Below are positions 48,124 to 59,411 of a stretch of 64,000 nucleotides of DNA, in pieces (the stretch's first letter is position 1; each line of letters opens with the position of its first letter). A program made the position numbers and the translations under genes. Source of the DNA: Micromonospora sp. WMMD1082 (lineage in GTDB: Bacteria; Actinomycetota; Actinomycetes; Mycobacteriales; Micromonosporaceae). The stretch is from the NCBI RefSeq assembly GCF_029626175.1, contig NZ_JARUBM010000002.1, positions 7,110,501-7,174,500 of the forward strand, written 5' to 3'. The notes beneath the pieces were generated by a model, which was not told where the DNA came from, did no database searches, and saw only the letters and a program-made list of their open reading frames with translations.

Positions 48124-49683
48124 CCTGAGGATTTAACTCGTGGGTTGGGGGTGGTGGAGGTGGCGTGTGGTTCGTTCGGTGTGTTGGCGTGACGTGGGGC
48201 GGCCACCGCCTGATCATCGGGATCGACCAAGATCTTCGATGTGGGGCGGTGGCCGTGGCTGTCATTGTGGGTCATGCGGGTGTGGGTGGGGAAGCAACCG
48301 GGGGTGAGCGTCACCGGTTGGTGGAGTTCCGTCAGGGTTGGTATCAGTGTTTGACGCGGTGGGCGGACACGTTGTTCGAGGTGACGGATGCGGTGTTGAC
48401 CACGCCGGGTTCGTTGGCGTCGTTGCCGTATCTGACGTTGGAGCCGGCGCTGCGTCGGGGGTGGGGCAGTGTGTACGCGTCGTTGTCGAGGGGGCGGGTG
48501 GACGTCGCGGCGGTGCGTGATCTGCTGATCGGTGCTCTGCCGGGGTGGTGGCCGGTGTTCGCGGTGGATGTGACGGCGTGGCCGCGTCCGGAGGCGGGGT
48601 GTTCGCCGCGGCGGGGGATGTGTCGGGTGCCTGATCCGGGTGGCGATCGGCGGGGGCGGGTGGTGCCGGGGTGGGCGTATCAGTGGGTTTGTCAGGTGTC
48701 CGCGACGCCGGATTCCTGGACGGCGCCGGTCGATGTCGTGCGGGTGGACCCTGAGGACAACGCCACCGAGGTGGCGTGTGGCCAGATGAGCGCTGTGGTG
48801 CGGGGCTTGGCCCGCCGGCGGCCGGGTGTGGTGCCGGTGTTCTGCCTGGACGCCGGTTACTGCCCGATCACCGCGACAGCTCGGGTGGCGTCCGATCCCC
48901 ACGCCCCTGCCCGGATCATCGGACGCATCCGCCGGGACCGGGTCTTCTACGCCGACCCGCCGGCCAAGACCCCCGGCAGTCCCGGCCGACCCAAACAGCA
49001 TGGCGATCGATTCGCCTGCGCTGACCCCACGACCTGGCCGGACCCCACCCACGAGATGCACACCGTCGATGACACCCACGGCCCGATCCACGTCCAAGCA
49101 TGGACCGGGCTGCACCCCAAACCCGGCCCCCGACGCCGGTGGGCAGCGAAGAACACCAAGGGTCTGGCCGCCCCGATCATCCGCGGCACCGTCGTACGGA
49201 TCAGCCTGCCCCGAACCGTCGAGGCCAGCACCCCACAAACCCTGTGGCTGTGGACCGCCGGCCCCGACCCGATCGATCTTGACCTGATCTGGCGGGCCTA
49301 CCTACGCCGATTCGCCATCGAACACACCAACCGGTTCATCAAACAACACCTCGCCTGGACCACCCCAGCAGTGCGTCATCCCAGCCAAGCAGACCTGTGG
49401 ACCTGGATCGTCGCGGCGGCACACACCCAACTCCGCCTCGCCCGAACCCTGATCACCGACCAACGCCTGCCCTGGGAACGACCCCTGACCACCACCACCC
49501 TGACTCCCTACCGGGTCCGACGAGGTTTCCGCAGCCTGCACCCACACCTACCCACACCAGCCAAGCCGCCGAAACCCTCCCGACCAGGACCAGGACGACC
49601 AAGAGGCAGCCGCAACCAGCAACCAACCCCACGCCACAAAACGATCATCAAGCGACGCAGACGCACGAAGCGTTAAATCGCCA
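48124..49683 (+). mobile_element. Insertion sequence copy B (IS701-like, 1560 bp)
   Basis: Same length as copy A and inverted relative to it. Ends CCTGAGGATTTAAC and GTTAAATCGCCA. Target duplication AACCTGG (48117-48123 and 49684-49690) lies in the loop of the hairpin repeat. One transposase, no cargo. Confidence 0.9.
48267..49676 (+). CDS. IS701-like DDE transposase (copy B)
   Basis: Identical in translation to copy A's transposase (about 469 residues from GTG 48267; frame open to 48165). DDE candidates occur in FAVDVTAWPRP, PVFCLDAGYCP and RFAIEHTNRFIKQHLAW. The identity, with perfect target duplications at both copies, indicates recent movement and a potentially active element. Alternative start GTG 48321 cannot be excluded. 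Together the two inverted copies could invert the 9.6 kb between them by recombination. Confidence 0.87.
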   Translation: MGHAGVGGEATGGERHRLVEFRQGWYQCLTRWADTLFEVTDAVLTTPGSLASLPYLTLEPALRRGWGSVYASLSRGRVDVAAVRDLLIGALPGWWPVFAVDVTAWPRPEAGCSPRRGMCRVPDPGGDRRGRVVPGWAYQWVCQVSATPDSWTAPVDVVRVDPEDNATEVACGQMSAVVRGLARRRPGVVPVFCLDAGYCPITATARVASDPHAPARIIGRIRRDRVFYADPPAKTPGSPGRPKQHGDRFACADPTTWPDPTHEMHTVDDTHGPIHVQAWTGLHPKPGPRRRWAAKNTKGLAAPIIRGTVVRISLPRTVEASTPQTLWLWTAGPDPIDLDLIWRAYLRRFAIEHTNRFIKQHLAWTTPAVRHPSQADLWTWIVAAAHTQLRLARTLITDQRLPWERPLTTTTLTPYRVRRGFRSLHPHLPTPAKPPKPSRPGPGRPRGSRNQQPTPRHKTIIKRRRRTKR

Positions 49684-49693
49684 AACCTGGCAC

Positions 49694-49718
49694 GAGGCAG
49701 CAACATCCCCGAAGTTGT
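49694..49718. repeat. Right arm of hairpin repeat, IS copy B
   Basis: GAGGCAGCAACATCC continuing CCGAAGTTGT, followed by GCGGATCATGA, the same tail as at copy A. It is the inverted partner of 48091-48115. Confidence 0.85.
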
Positions 49719-49732
49719 GCGGATCATGACCG

Positions 49733-49777
49733 GCGTCCGGGCGTCCGGGCGTCCGGGCGCAGGGGGTCAGGGGGTCA
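49733..49777. repeat. GCGTCCGG and GGGGGTCA tandem repeats
   Basis: Three copies of GCGTCCGG (49733-49756) are followed by two of GGGGGTCA. They abut the IS-bearing hairpin, as the CGCCCCG array does at copy A. Confidence 0.8.
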
Positions 49778-50152
49778 GGGGGCGGGGAGGGCGGTAAGCG
49801 GGACGACCCGGGGGGCGTCGGGTGGGCCGACGATCACCCGCAGCGCCGGGAAGTGCTCGGCCAGCAGTTGGTGGCACGATTCGCAGGGGGTGACCACGCT
49901 CCGCCCGCGATCGCCCACCGTCACGATCGTCTCCAGCTCTCCCACGCCCTGGGTAGCAGCGGCAGCGAGCACCACCACCTCGGCGCAGGCACCCCCGGTG
50001 TCGTGCACCACGTTCACGCCGGAGACGACCCGACCCTCGGCGGTCCGGGCCGCCGTGGCGAGGGTGTGGGCGGCGCTGCGGCAGCGCAGCTTCGCCACCG
50101 CGCTGGCGGCCTGCACCAGCGCCCGATCTGTGTCCCGCATCGTCATCGACAT
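49775..50152 (-). CDS. Cytidine deaminase-like protein
   Basis: 125 residues. The zinc-site pattern of the CDA fold is visible: GACAEVVVLAAAATQ (C-A-E) and VVTPCESCHQLLAEHFP (PCxxC). The N-terminal ALVQAASAVAKLRCRSAAHT and VVSGVNVVHDTGGA agree with the blasticidin-S/cytidine deaminase group. It deaminates a cytosine nucleoside or analogue; the exact substrate is unknown. ATG 50152 or the in-frame ATG 50146 are possible starts. It is convergent with IS copy B's transposase. Confidence 0.82.
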   Translation of the reverse strand: MSMTMRDTDRALVQAASAVAKLRCRSAAHTLATAARTAEGRVVSGVNVVHDTGGACAEVVVLAAAATQGVGELETIVTVGDRGRSVVTPCESCHQLLAEHFPALRVIVGPPDAPRVVPLTALPAP

Positions 50153-50674
50153 CCCGTGTCCCAGTCCCGGCCCGGCGATCAACGATAGACCTCGGCCAGC
50201 CGCTCGGCATGACGCCCGGCGAGCGGCACCCCACCAGCCGACGGGCCAGCACCGACCGGCGTCGCCGCGTCAGCGACCAGGAAGGGCACGCCGGTACCGG
50301 CCGCAGCACCATCGCCCTGCATCCTTTGCTCTGCTTCACTCCACGCAACAAGCATCGGTCCGAAACCGTTGCGTCGGTTGAAGCAGAGCAAGCATCGGTC
50401 CGAGAGCGTTGCGTCGGTTGAAGCAGAGCAAAGGGGGTGCTCTACACCACGGCCCCGGGGGCGGACGACCGGACGACCGCTCTGAACAGCAGCCGCAGGG
50501 CGTCGAGGATCGCGGCCGAGTCGACGGCTACTGCGGCAGGGGTGGCCACGACTCAGGAAATTCAGGACGAGGGTCGACGCCGGCAACAGAGATCGGTGCA
50601 GGTGGCGGCGGACGTGGGGTGGGTGGGTAACCGGGAGGCGGGTCGGCGGTTGGCTGCCTATCCTTGGCCACGAC
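50153..50674. other. Intergenic region before hrpA
   Basis: 522 bp without a supported gene. It contains the second inverted-repeat element (50323-50434), inside which a 40-bp unit is tandemly duplicated. The remaining 240 bp to hrpA show no gene and no certain promoter. Confidence 0.6.
50323..50434. repeat. Inverted-repeat element upstream of hrpA (relative of 23039-23160)
   Basis: The left arm CCTTTGCTCTGCTTCA is followed by CTCCACGCAAC; the right arm GTTGCGTCGGTT is followed by GAAGCAGAGCAAAGG. It shares arms with the hrpB element but the interior differs. A 40-bp segment (50351-50390 and 50391-50430) is directly repeated with two differences, duplicating the right arm. Confidence 0.8.
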
Positions 50675-53600
50675 ATGCAGAAGCCAGCCACACCCGCCCA
50701 GGCCGACCAACCCGAACAGGCAGCATCGGCCACGCCGGCAGCCCAGCCCGAACAGGCAACACTGGCCACACCGGGCCCGGTCACACCGGCAACACAGCCG
50801 ACACAGGCCATGCCGGCAGCACCAGCCACGCACGCTGCCCAGCCCGCGGAGCCCAAGCAGGCCGCCCAGCCCGAACAGGCTCCGCAGGCCGAGGCCGCGG
50901 CCGCCGGGGCCACATCGTTGCGTGAGTTGCAGCGGCGGCTGTCGCCGCTGATGTTCCGCGACCAGCGCCAGCTGCGGCGCCGGCTCGACGGGCTGCGTAG
51001 GCTGCGCGACCCGCAGCGGCGGGACGCGGCGCTGACCGAGATCACCGCTGACGTGGCGGCGGCCGAGGCCCGGCTGGAGCGGCGGCGGGGGGCGGTGCCG
51101 GCGATCACCTACCCGGCGCAGCTGCCGGTCAGCGAGCGCAAGGATGACATCGCCGCGGCGATCCGCGATCACCAGGTGGTGATCGTGGCCGGCGAGACGG
51201 GCTCGGGCAAGACGACCCAGTTGCCGAAGATCTGCCTGGAGCTGGGGCGGGGGGTGCACGGGCTGATCGGCCACACCCAGCCCCGGCGGCTGGCCGCCCG
51301 CACGGTCGCCGACCGGATCGCCGAGGAGCTGGGCGGCGAGCTGGGCGACGTGGTCGGCTACAAGGTGCGCTTCACCGACCAGGTCGGCGAGAACAGCCTG
51401 GTCAAGCTGATGACCGACGGCATCCTGCTGGCCGAGTTGCAGACCGACCGGATGCTCCGTCAGTACGATACGTTGATCATCGACGAGGCACACGAGCGCA
51501 GCCTCAACATCGACTTTATTCTCGGCTACCTCCGGCAGCTCCTGCCCCGCCGCCCCGACCTGAAGGTGATCATCACCTCGGCGACCATCGAGACCGACCG
51601 GTTCGCCCGGCACTTCGCCGGCCCGCCGACGGCCGAGCATCCCGACGGTGAGCCGGCCCCGGTGGTCGAGGTGTCCGGCCGCACCTACCCGGTCGAGGTG
51701 CGTTACCGGCCGCTGGTCGAGGTGACCGACGACGCCGACAGCGACGAGGAGAACGTCCGCGACCAGATCGAGGCGATCGGCGACGCCGTCGAGGAGCTGG
51801 CCACCGAGGGCCCGGGCGACATCCTGGTCTTCCTCAGCGGCGAGCGGGAGATCCGGGACACCGCCGACGCGCTCGGCAAGCTGGTCGGGAACCGGCCGGC
51901 GCTGCGCAACACCGAGATCCTGCCGCTGTACGCCCGGCTCAGCGTCGCCGAGCAGCACCGCGTCTTCGCCACGCACGGCGGGCGGCGGGTGGTGCTGGCC
52001 ACCAACGTCGCGGAGACCTCGCTGACCGTCCCCGGCATCAAGTACGTGGTGGATCCCGGCACCGCCCGGATCTCCCGCTACTCGCAGCGGCTGAAGGTGC
52101 AGCGGCTACCCATCGAGCCGGTCTCCCAGGCCAGCGCCAACCAGCGCAAGGGCCGCTGCGGGCGTACCTCGGACGGCATCTGCATCCGGCTCTACGACGA
52201 GCAGGACTTCGCCGCCCGGCCCGAGTTCACCGACCCGGAGATCCTGCGTACCAACCTGGCCTCGGTCATCCTCCAGATGACCGCCATCGGCCTCGGCGAC
52301 ATCGCCGCCTTCCCGTTCATCGACCCGCCGGACCGCCGCAACATCACCGACGGCGTCAACCTGCTGCACGAACTGGGCGCGCTCGACGCGGCCGAGACCG
52401 ACCCGGACCGCCGGCTCACCCCGCTCGGCCGGCGCCTGGCGCAGCTCCCGGTCGACCCCCGCCTGGCCCGGATGGTGCTGGCGGGCGAACGCAACGGCTG
52501 CGCGACCGAGGTGATGGTGATCGCCGCCGCGCTGTCGATCCAGGACCCCCGCGAGCGGCCGGCCGACAAGCAGGCCCAGGCCGACCAGGCACACGCCCGG
52601 TTCGCGGACAAGGAGTCCGACTTCGTCGCGTACCTCAATCTCTGGCGGCACCTGCGCGAGCAGCAGCGGGCGCTCTCCTCCAGCGCGTTCCGCCGGATGT
52701 GCCGGGCGGAGTATCTGAACTACCTGCGGGTCCGCGAGTGGCAGGACATCGTCAGCCAGTTGCGGCAGGTGTTGCGGACACCGAACGCGGACCTGCCCGA
52801 GGAGATCGACACGCCGAAGGTGCACCAGTCGCTGCTGCCCGGCCTGCTGTCGCACGTCGGTCTCAAGGACGCGCAGAAGCACGAGTACCTGGGCGCCCGA
52901 GGGGCGAAGTTCGCGCTCTTCCCGGGCTCGGCGCTGTTCCGCAAGCCGCCGCGCTGGGTGATGGCCGCCGAGCTGGTGGAGACCTCCCGCCTCTGGGGCC
53001 GGGTGAACGGGCGGATCGAGCCGGAGTGGGTCGAACCGCTGGCCCAGCACCTGGTCAAGCGCAGCTACAGCGAGCCGCACTGGGAGAAGAAGCAGGCGGC
53101 GGTGATGGCGTACGAGAAGGTCACCCTCTTCGGCGTGCCGCTGGTCACCTCCCGCAAGGTGAACTTCGGCCGGATCGACCCGGTGCTGAGCCGGGAACTG
53201 TTCATCCGGCACGCGCTGGTCGAGGGCGACTGGTCCACCCACCACCCGTTCTGGCGGGACAACCAGCGGCTGCTGACCGAGGTGGCGGAGCTGGAGAACC
53301 GGGCCCGGCGGCGCGACATCCTGGTCGACGACGAGACGATCTTCCAGTTCTACGACGAGCGGATCCCGGCCGAGGTGGTCTCCGGGCGGCACTTCGACAG
53401 CTGGTGGAAGCAGGCCCGGCGGGAGCGGCCGGAGCTGCTCACCTTCACCCGGGAGCTGCTGGTCAACGCGGGCCGGGGCGGGTGGGACGGGGCCGACTAT
53501 CCCGACGAGTGGCGGGCCGACGGGGTGGCCCTGCCGCTGACGTACACCTTCGAGCCCGGCACCCCGACCGACGGCGTCACGGTGGACATCCCGCTGCCGT

Positions 53601-54859
53601 TGCTCAACCAGGTGCCGGCGGAGAGCTTCGACTGGCAGGTACCCGGGCTGCGCGAGGATCTCGTCATCGCGTTGATCCGCTCGCTGCCGAAGCCGGTGCG
53701 CCGCAACTTCGTGCCGGTGCCCGACTTCGCCCGCGCCGCGCTGGCCGCGATCACCCCCGGCGAGGAACCGCTGCTGGACGCGTTGACCCGCCAGTTGCGG
53801 CGGATGACCGGGGTGACCGTGCCCCGGGACGCCTGGGACGTCGGCAAGCTGCCGCCGCACCTGCGGGTCACCTTCCGGGTGCTCGGCGACGACGACCAAC
53901 CGGTCGCCGAGGGCAAGGACCTGCCGGCCCTGCAACGTCAGCTCACCGCCGAGGTACGCCAGGTGGTGGCCGCCGCCGCGCCGGACGTGGCCCGCTCCGG
54001 GCTGACCGGCTGGGAGATCGGCACCCTGCCGCGCACCATCGAGCAGGTGCGGGCCGGATACGCGGTGACGGCGTACCCGGCGCTGGTGGACGAGGGTGCC
54101 ACGGTCGGGGTGCGGGTGTTCGACTCACCGGCCGAGCAGGAGGCCGCCCACTGGGCGGGCACCCGGCGGCTGCTCCGGCTGACCGTGCCGTCGCCGGCGA
54201 AGTTCCTCCAGGGGCGGCTGTCCAACGAGGCGAAGCTGGCGCTCAGCCGCAACCCGCACGGCGGGGTGCAGGCGCTGATCGAGGACGCGGCCAGCGCGGC
54301 GATCGACAAGCTGATCAGCGACGCCGGCGGCCCGGTCTGGGACGCCGAGGGCTTCGCCGCGCTGCGGGAGAAGGTCCGGGCCGATCTGGTGGACACCGTG
54401 GTGGAGGTGATGGACCGGGTCCGGGCGGTGCTCGCCGCCGCGTACGGGGTGCAGCAGCGGCTCGGCGCGACGAAGAACCTGGCCGTGGTGGCCGCCCTCG
54501 CCGACATCCGCGGCCAGCTCACCGGCCTCGTCCACGCCGGGTTCGTCACCGAGGCCGGGTACGCCCGCCTGCCCGACCTGCTGCGCTACCTGACCGCGAT
54601 CGAGCGTCGGTTGGACCGGCTGCCCGGCAACCCGGCCCGGGACAAGTCCCAGCAGGACCGCATCGCGGTGGTCCAGCGGGAGTACGACGAGATGCTCGCG
54701 GCGCTGCCCCCGGCCCGACGGTCCGCGACACCGGTACGGCAGATCCGCTGGATGATCGAGGAGTTGCGGGTGAACGTCTTCGCCCAGGCCCTGGGCACCC
54801 CGTACCCCGTCTCCGAACAACGCATCTACCGCGCCATGGACGACGCCGAGAGCGGCTAG
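50675..54859 (+). CDS. hrpA: ATP-dependent RNA helicase HrpA
   Basis: 1394 residues, near the usual 1300. An Ala/Gln/Pro-rich N-terminus (about 75 residues) precedes VIVAGETGSGKTTQLPKICL (Walker A), TLIIDEAHERSLNIDFILGY (DEAH), VIITSATIETDRFARHFAGP and VVLATNVAETSLTVPGIKYV, then ASANQRKGRCGRTSDGICIR (motif VI). The long C-terminus with FALFPGSALFRKPPRWVMAA and TFEPGTPTDGVTVDIPLPLL is HrpA-specific. It is a DEAH-box RNA helicase linked to ribosome or mRNA handling in Gammaproteobacteria. ATG 50675 starts the protein. Confidence 0.95.
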   Translation: MQKPATPAQADQPEQAASATPAAQPEQATLATPGPVTPATQPTQAMPAAPATHAAQPAEPKQAAQPEQAPQAEAAAAGATSLRELQRRLSPLMFRDQRQLRRRLDGLRRLRDPQRRDAALTEITADVAAAEARLERRRGAVPAITYPAQLPVSERKDDIAAAIRDHQVVIVAGETGSGKTTQLPKICLELGRGVHGLIGHTQPRRLAARTVADRIAEELGGELGDVVGYKVRFTDQVGENSLVKLMTDGILLAELQTDRMLRQYDTLIIDEAHERSLNIDFILGYLRQLLPRRPDLKVIITSATIETDRFARHFAGPPTAEHPDGEPAPVVEVSGRTYPVEVRYRPLVEVTDDADSDEENVRDQIEAIGDAVEELATEGPGDILVFLSGEREIRDTADALGKLVGNRPALRNTEILPLYARLSVAEQHRVFATHGGRRVVLATNVAETSLTVPGIKYVVDPGTARISRYSQRLKVQRLPIEPVSQASANQRKGRCGRTSDGICIRLYDEQDFAARPEFTDPEILRTNLASVILQMTAIGLGDIAAFPFIDPPDRRNITDGVNLLHELGALDAAETDPDRRLTPLGRRLAQLPVDPRLARMVLAGERNGCATEVMVIAAALSIQDPRERPADKQAQADQAHARFADKESDFVAYLNLWRHLREQQRALSSSAFRRMCRAEYLNYLRVREWQDIVSQLRQVLRTPNADLPEEIDTPKVHQSLLPGLLSHVGLKDAQKHEYLGARGAKFALFPGSALFRKPPRWVMAAELVETSRLWGRVNGRIEPEWVEPLAQHLVKRSYSEPHWEKKQAAVMAYEKVTLFGVPLVTSRKVNFGRIDPVLSRELFIRHALVEGDWSTHHPFWRDNQRLLTEVAELENRARRRDILVDDETIFQFYDERIPAEVVSGRHFDSWWKQARRERPELLTFTRELLVNAGRGGWDGADYPDEWRADGVALPLTYTFEPGTPTDGVTVDIPLPLLNQVPAESFDWQVPGLREDLVIALIRSLPKPVRRNFVPVPDFARAALAAITPGEEPLLDALTRQLRRMTGVTVPRDAWDVGKLPPHLRVTFRVLGDDDQPVAEGKDLPALQRQLTAEVRQVVAAAAPDVARSGLTGWEIGTLPRTIEQVRAGYAVTAYPALVDEGATVGVRVFDSPAEQEAAHWAGTRRLLRLTVPSPAKFLQGRLSNEAKLALSRNPHGGVQALIEDAASAAIDKLISDAGGPVWDAEGFAALREKVRADLVDTVVEVMDRVRAVLAAAYGVQQRLGATKNLAVVAALADIRGQLTGLVHAGFVTEAGYARLPDLLRYLTAIERRLDRLPGNPARDKSQQDRIAVVQREYDEMLAALPPARRSATPVRQIRWMIEELRVNVFAQALGTPYPVSEQRIYRAMDDAESG

Positions 54860-54921
54860 CGCCTGTGTCGAAGCCCCTGGCCGGACTCCGCCTCGGCTCG
54901 ACCGAGGACGTCGAACAGGCG

Positions 54922-55854
54922 CTAGGGCAGGGGTTCGACGCCGGGGGGAAGTTCGGCGGTGGCGGTGGCGGTGTGGACGTAGTCGAGCAGGATGCGGCGT
55001 AGTTCGCGGCCGGCGTGGGTGGGCACCACGTCGCGGCGGCGGGCGACGGCGATGGTGCGGCGCACGCCGGGGGCGGCCAGCCGGGTGACCCGGATGCCGG
55101 GCCGGCGAGCCACCACGATGCCGGGCACCAGGGCGATGCCCAGCCCGGCCTCGACGAAGCTGAGCACGGCGTCCATCTCCCCGCCGTCGACGGAGAGGCT
55201 CGGTTCGAAGCCGGCAGCCCGGCATGCCTGGAGGGTGGCGTCGCGCAGGTCGTAGCCCTCGCGGAACATCACCAGGGGCTGGCCGCGCAGGTCGGTGATG
55301 CGCAACTCGCCGCTGGCCGAGGCGGTCGGCACCGGGTCGACCGAGGCGACCACCAGGCTCTCGGTCAGGATCGGGTCGGCCCGCAGCCCGGGGTCGGTGC
55401 CCTGGGCGGGCATGATGATCAGCGCCAGGTCCAGGTCGCCCCGGAGCAGGTCACGGACGAGGTCCTGGGAGCCGCCCTCCTCCACCCGCAGGTCGACGGT
55501 GGGATGGGCGTCGCGGAACCGGCGCAGCACCGGCGGGGCGAGCGAGGTGGCGAGGCTGGGGGTGGCGCCGAGGCGTACCCGGCCGCGCCGCAGGCCGACC
55601 AGCTCCTGCACCTCCCGGGTGGCGGTCTCGACGTCGGCCAGGATCCGGGTGGCCAACGGCAGCAGCACCTCGCCTGCCGCGGTGAGCGCGATGTTCCCTC
55701 TTACCCGCTCGAAGAGCGGGGCGCCCAGGGCATCCTCCAGCGCGTGAATTTGCTTACTCAAGGAGGGCTGGGTGATGCCCACGATGTCGGCCGCTTGGGT
55801 GAAATGTCGCACTTCGGCCACCGCGACGAAGTACCTCAGCTGATGGAGCTGCAT
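54922..55854 (-). CDS. LysR family transcriptional regulator
   Basis: 310 residues. The N-terminal winged HTH (MQLHQLRYFVAVAEVRHFTQ, AADIVGITQPSLSKQIHALE, DALGAPLFERVRGNIALTAA) is followed by a periplasmic-binding-fold effector domain (about 90-300; RGRVRLGATPSLATSLAPPV). It is divergent from the sdh operon with a 77-bp gap containing an ATAG-N7-CTAT box. Control of the succinate dehydrogenase genes is therefore likely but inferred. Confidence 0.92.
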   Translation of the reverse strand: MQLHQLRYFVAVAEVRHFTQAADIVGITQPSLSKQIHALEDALGAPLFERVRGNIALTAAGEVLLPLATRILADVETATREVQELVGLRRGRVRLGATPSLATSLAPPVLRRFRDAHPTVDLRVEEGGSQDLVRDLLRGDLDLALIIMPAQGTDPGLRADPILTESLVVASVDPVPTASASGELRITDLRGQPLVMFREGYDLRDATLQACRAAGFEPSLSVDGGEMDAVLSFVEAGLGIALVPGIVVARRPGIRVTRLAAPGVRRTIAVARRRDVVPTHAGRELRRILLDYVHTATATAELPPGVEPLP

Positions 55855-55858
55855 CTAC

Positions 55859-55873
55859 ATAGCTTATGGCTAT
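55859..55873. promoter_or_regulatory. LysR-type T-N11-A box between lysR and sdh
   Basis: ATAGC-TTATG-GCTAT is a perfect interrupted dyad that satisfies the T-N11-A rule for LysR-family binding sites. It lies five bases before the regulator's start codon, so autoregulation is likely. Inferred from symmetry. Confidence 0.65.
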
Positions 55874-55931
55874 CAAGACTGCGGTGTCGATGCATTGGAC
55901 GACTGATCAAAGTGCTCCTAGCGTCGATTGA

Positions 55932-56624
55932 GTGGTAGTCACGACGCGCACGCGGTCGCCCATCCGATCGAATGTCGGCCTCAAGGCCGTCATGGCGGTG
56001 ACGGGCATCCTCCTGGTGCTGTTCCTCATCGCCCACATGCTGGGCAACCTGAAGATCTTCACGGGTGCCATGGCGTTCAACCACTATGCGGAGTGGTTGC
56101 GCGAGTTCGGCGCCCCGCTGCTGCCGAGCGCCGGCTTCCTCTGGATCCAGCGGATCGGCCTGCTCGCCGCCGTACTGCTGCACATCTGGGCCGCCACGGT
56201 CCTCGCGCTGCGGGCCCGCGCCGCCCGACCGGTGCGCTACGCCCACCGCAAGAAGGTCCGCGGCAGCTACGCGGCCCGCACCATGCGCTGGGGCGGGGTG
56301 ATCATCCTGCTCTTCGTGATCTACCACATCCTGGACCTGACCACCGGCACGCTGAACCCGGTCGGCGACCCGTCCCGGCCGTACGCCAACGTGGTCGCCG
56401 ACTTCGCGCCGGCCCGCTGGTACGTCACGCTCTTCTACACCGTGGCGGTCGTCGCCCTCGGCTTCCACCTGCGGCACGGCGTGTTCAGCGCGCTGCGCAG
56501 CCTCGGCCAGCAGACCCCGCGCGGCGAGCGGCGTGCCCGGGTGGTGGCGCTGACCTTCGCCGTCGCGCTCTGCGTCGGCTATCTCGTGGTCCCGTTCGCC
56601 GTACTCACCGGATTGGTGTCCTGA
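55932..56624 (+). CDS. sdhC: Succinate dehydrogenase cytochrome b subunit (type B)
   Basis: 230 residues with five membrane spans. [20 protein letters not shown] begins the first, and [24 protein letters not shown] sequence ([20 protein letters not shown]) and [20 protein letters not shown] hold conserved His likely to ligate haem b. A single five-span anchor (rather than SdhC plus SdhD) is the type-B succinate:quinone oxidoreductase arrangement, typically menaquinone-linked. GTG 55932 starts it; sdhA follows two bases after its stop. Confidence 0.92.
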   Translation: MVVTTRTRSPIRSNVGLKAVMAVTGILLVLFLIAHMLGNLKIFTGAMAFNHYAEWLREFGAPLLPSAGFLWIQRIGLLAAVLLHIWAATVLALRARAARPVRYAHRKKVRGSYAARTMRWGGVIILLFVIYHILDLTTGTLNPVGDPSRPYANVVADFAPARWYVTLFYTVAVVALGFHLRHGVFSALRSLGQQTPRGERRARVVALTFAVALCVGYLVVPFAVLTGLVS

Positions 56625-56626
56625 CC

Positions 56627-58560
<1,934 letters not shown>

Positions 58561-58564
<4 letters not shown>

Positions 58565-59322
58565 ACCTGACCCTGCGCATCTGGCGCCAGTCCGGCCCCG
58601 AGGACAAGGGTCGGATGGTGACCTACCAGGTCGACGACGTCTCCCCGGACATGTCGTTCCTGGAGATGCTCGACGTGCTCAACGAGCGGCTCATCCTCTC
58701 CGGCGAGGAGCCGGTCGCCTTCGACCACGACTGCCGCGAGGGCATCTGCGGCATGTGCGGCCTGATGATCAACGGCGACGCGCACGGCCCGCAGCGCGGC
58801 ACCACCGCCTGCCAGCTGCACATGCGGCAGTTCTCCGACGGCGACACGATCGACATCGAGCCGTGGCGGGCGCGGGCCTTCCCGGTCATCAAGGACCTGG
58901 TGGTCGACCGCAACGCCTTCGACAAGATCATCGCTGCCGGCGGGTACATCACCGCGCCCACCGGCAGCGCCCCGGAGGCGCACTCCGTGCCGGTGGCCAA
59001 GGCCAACGCGGACTCCGCCTTCGAGTCGGCCGCCTGCATCGGCTGCGGCGCCTGCGTGGCCGCCTGCCCGAACGGCTCCGGGATGCTGTTCACCGCCGCC
59101 AAGGTCACCCAGCTGTCGCTGCTGCCGCAGGGCCAGCCGGAGCGCTACACCCGGGTGATCGGCATGGTCGACGCGCACGACGAGGCCGGCTTCGGTGGCT
59201 GCACCAACGCCGGCGAGTGCACCGTGGTCTGCCCGAAGGGCATCCCGCTGACCACCATCGGCCGGTTGAACCGCGACTACCTGGCGGCGACCACCAAGCG
59301 CGGCGACACCCCCGGCACCTGA
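58561..59322 (+). CDS. sdhB: Succinate dehydrogenase iron-sulfur subunit
   Basis: 253 residues. [2Fe-2S] ligands in [20 protein letters not shown] with the later [11 protein letters not shown], then [20 protein letters not shown] and [20 protein letters not shown] for the [4Fe-4S] and [3Fe-4S] clusters. It carries electrons from the flavin to the quinone site in SdhC. GTG 58561 overlaps the sdhA stop codon. A hairpin at its stop likely ends the operon. Confidence 0.95.
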
Positions 59323-59347
59323 TCCCGTGAGCGGATCGGCGGGATCA
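59320..59347 (+). terminator. Hairpin at the end of the sdh operon
   Basis: TGATCCCG and CGGGATCA form an 8-bp stem with a 12-nt loop; the left arm begins at the sdhB stop codon itself. Confidence 0.5.
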
Positions 59348-59411
59348 CACGCGTCGATCCTTCGGCCTAGGGTGTGCGGTGGACACACCGGGGGACCGAC
59401 GGGAGAGACGA

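Noticed and set aside
48114..49238. 374-codon minus-strand frame inside IS copy B
   Set aside because: Same antisense shadow as in copy A, with no domain character. The transposase frame carries the DDE residues.
50323..50434. CRISPR-like repeat
   Set aside because: Only two 40-bp direct units with no spacers, and no cas genes nearby. The inverted arms explain it better.
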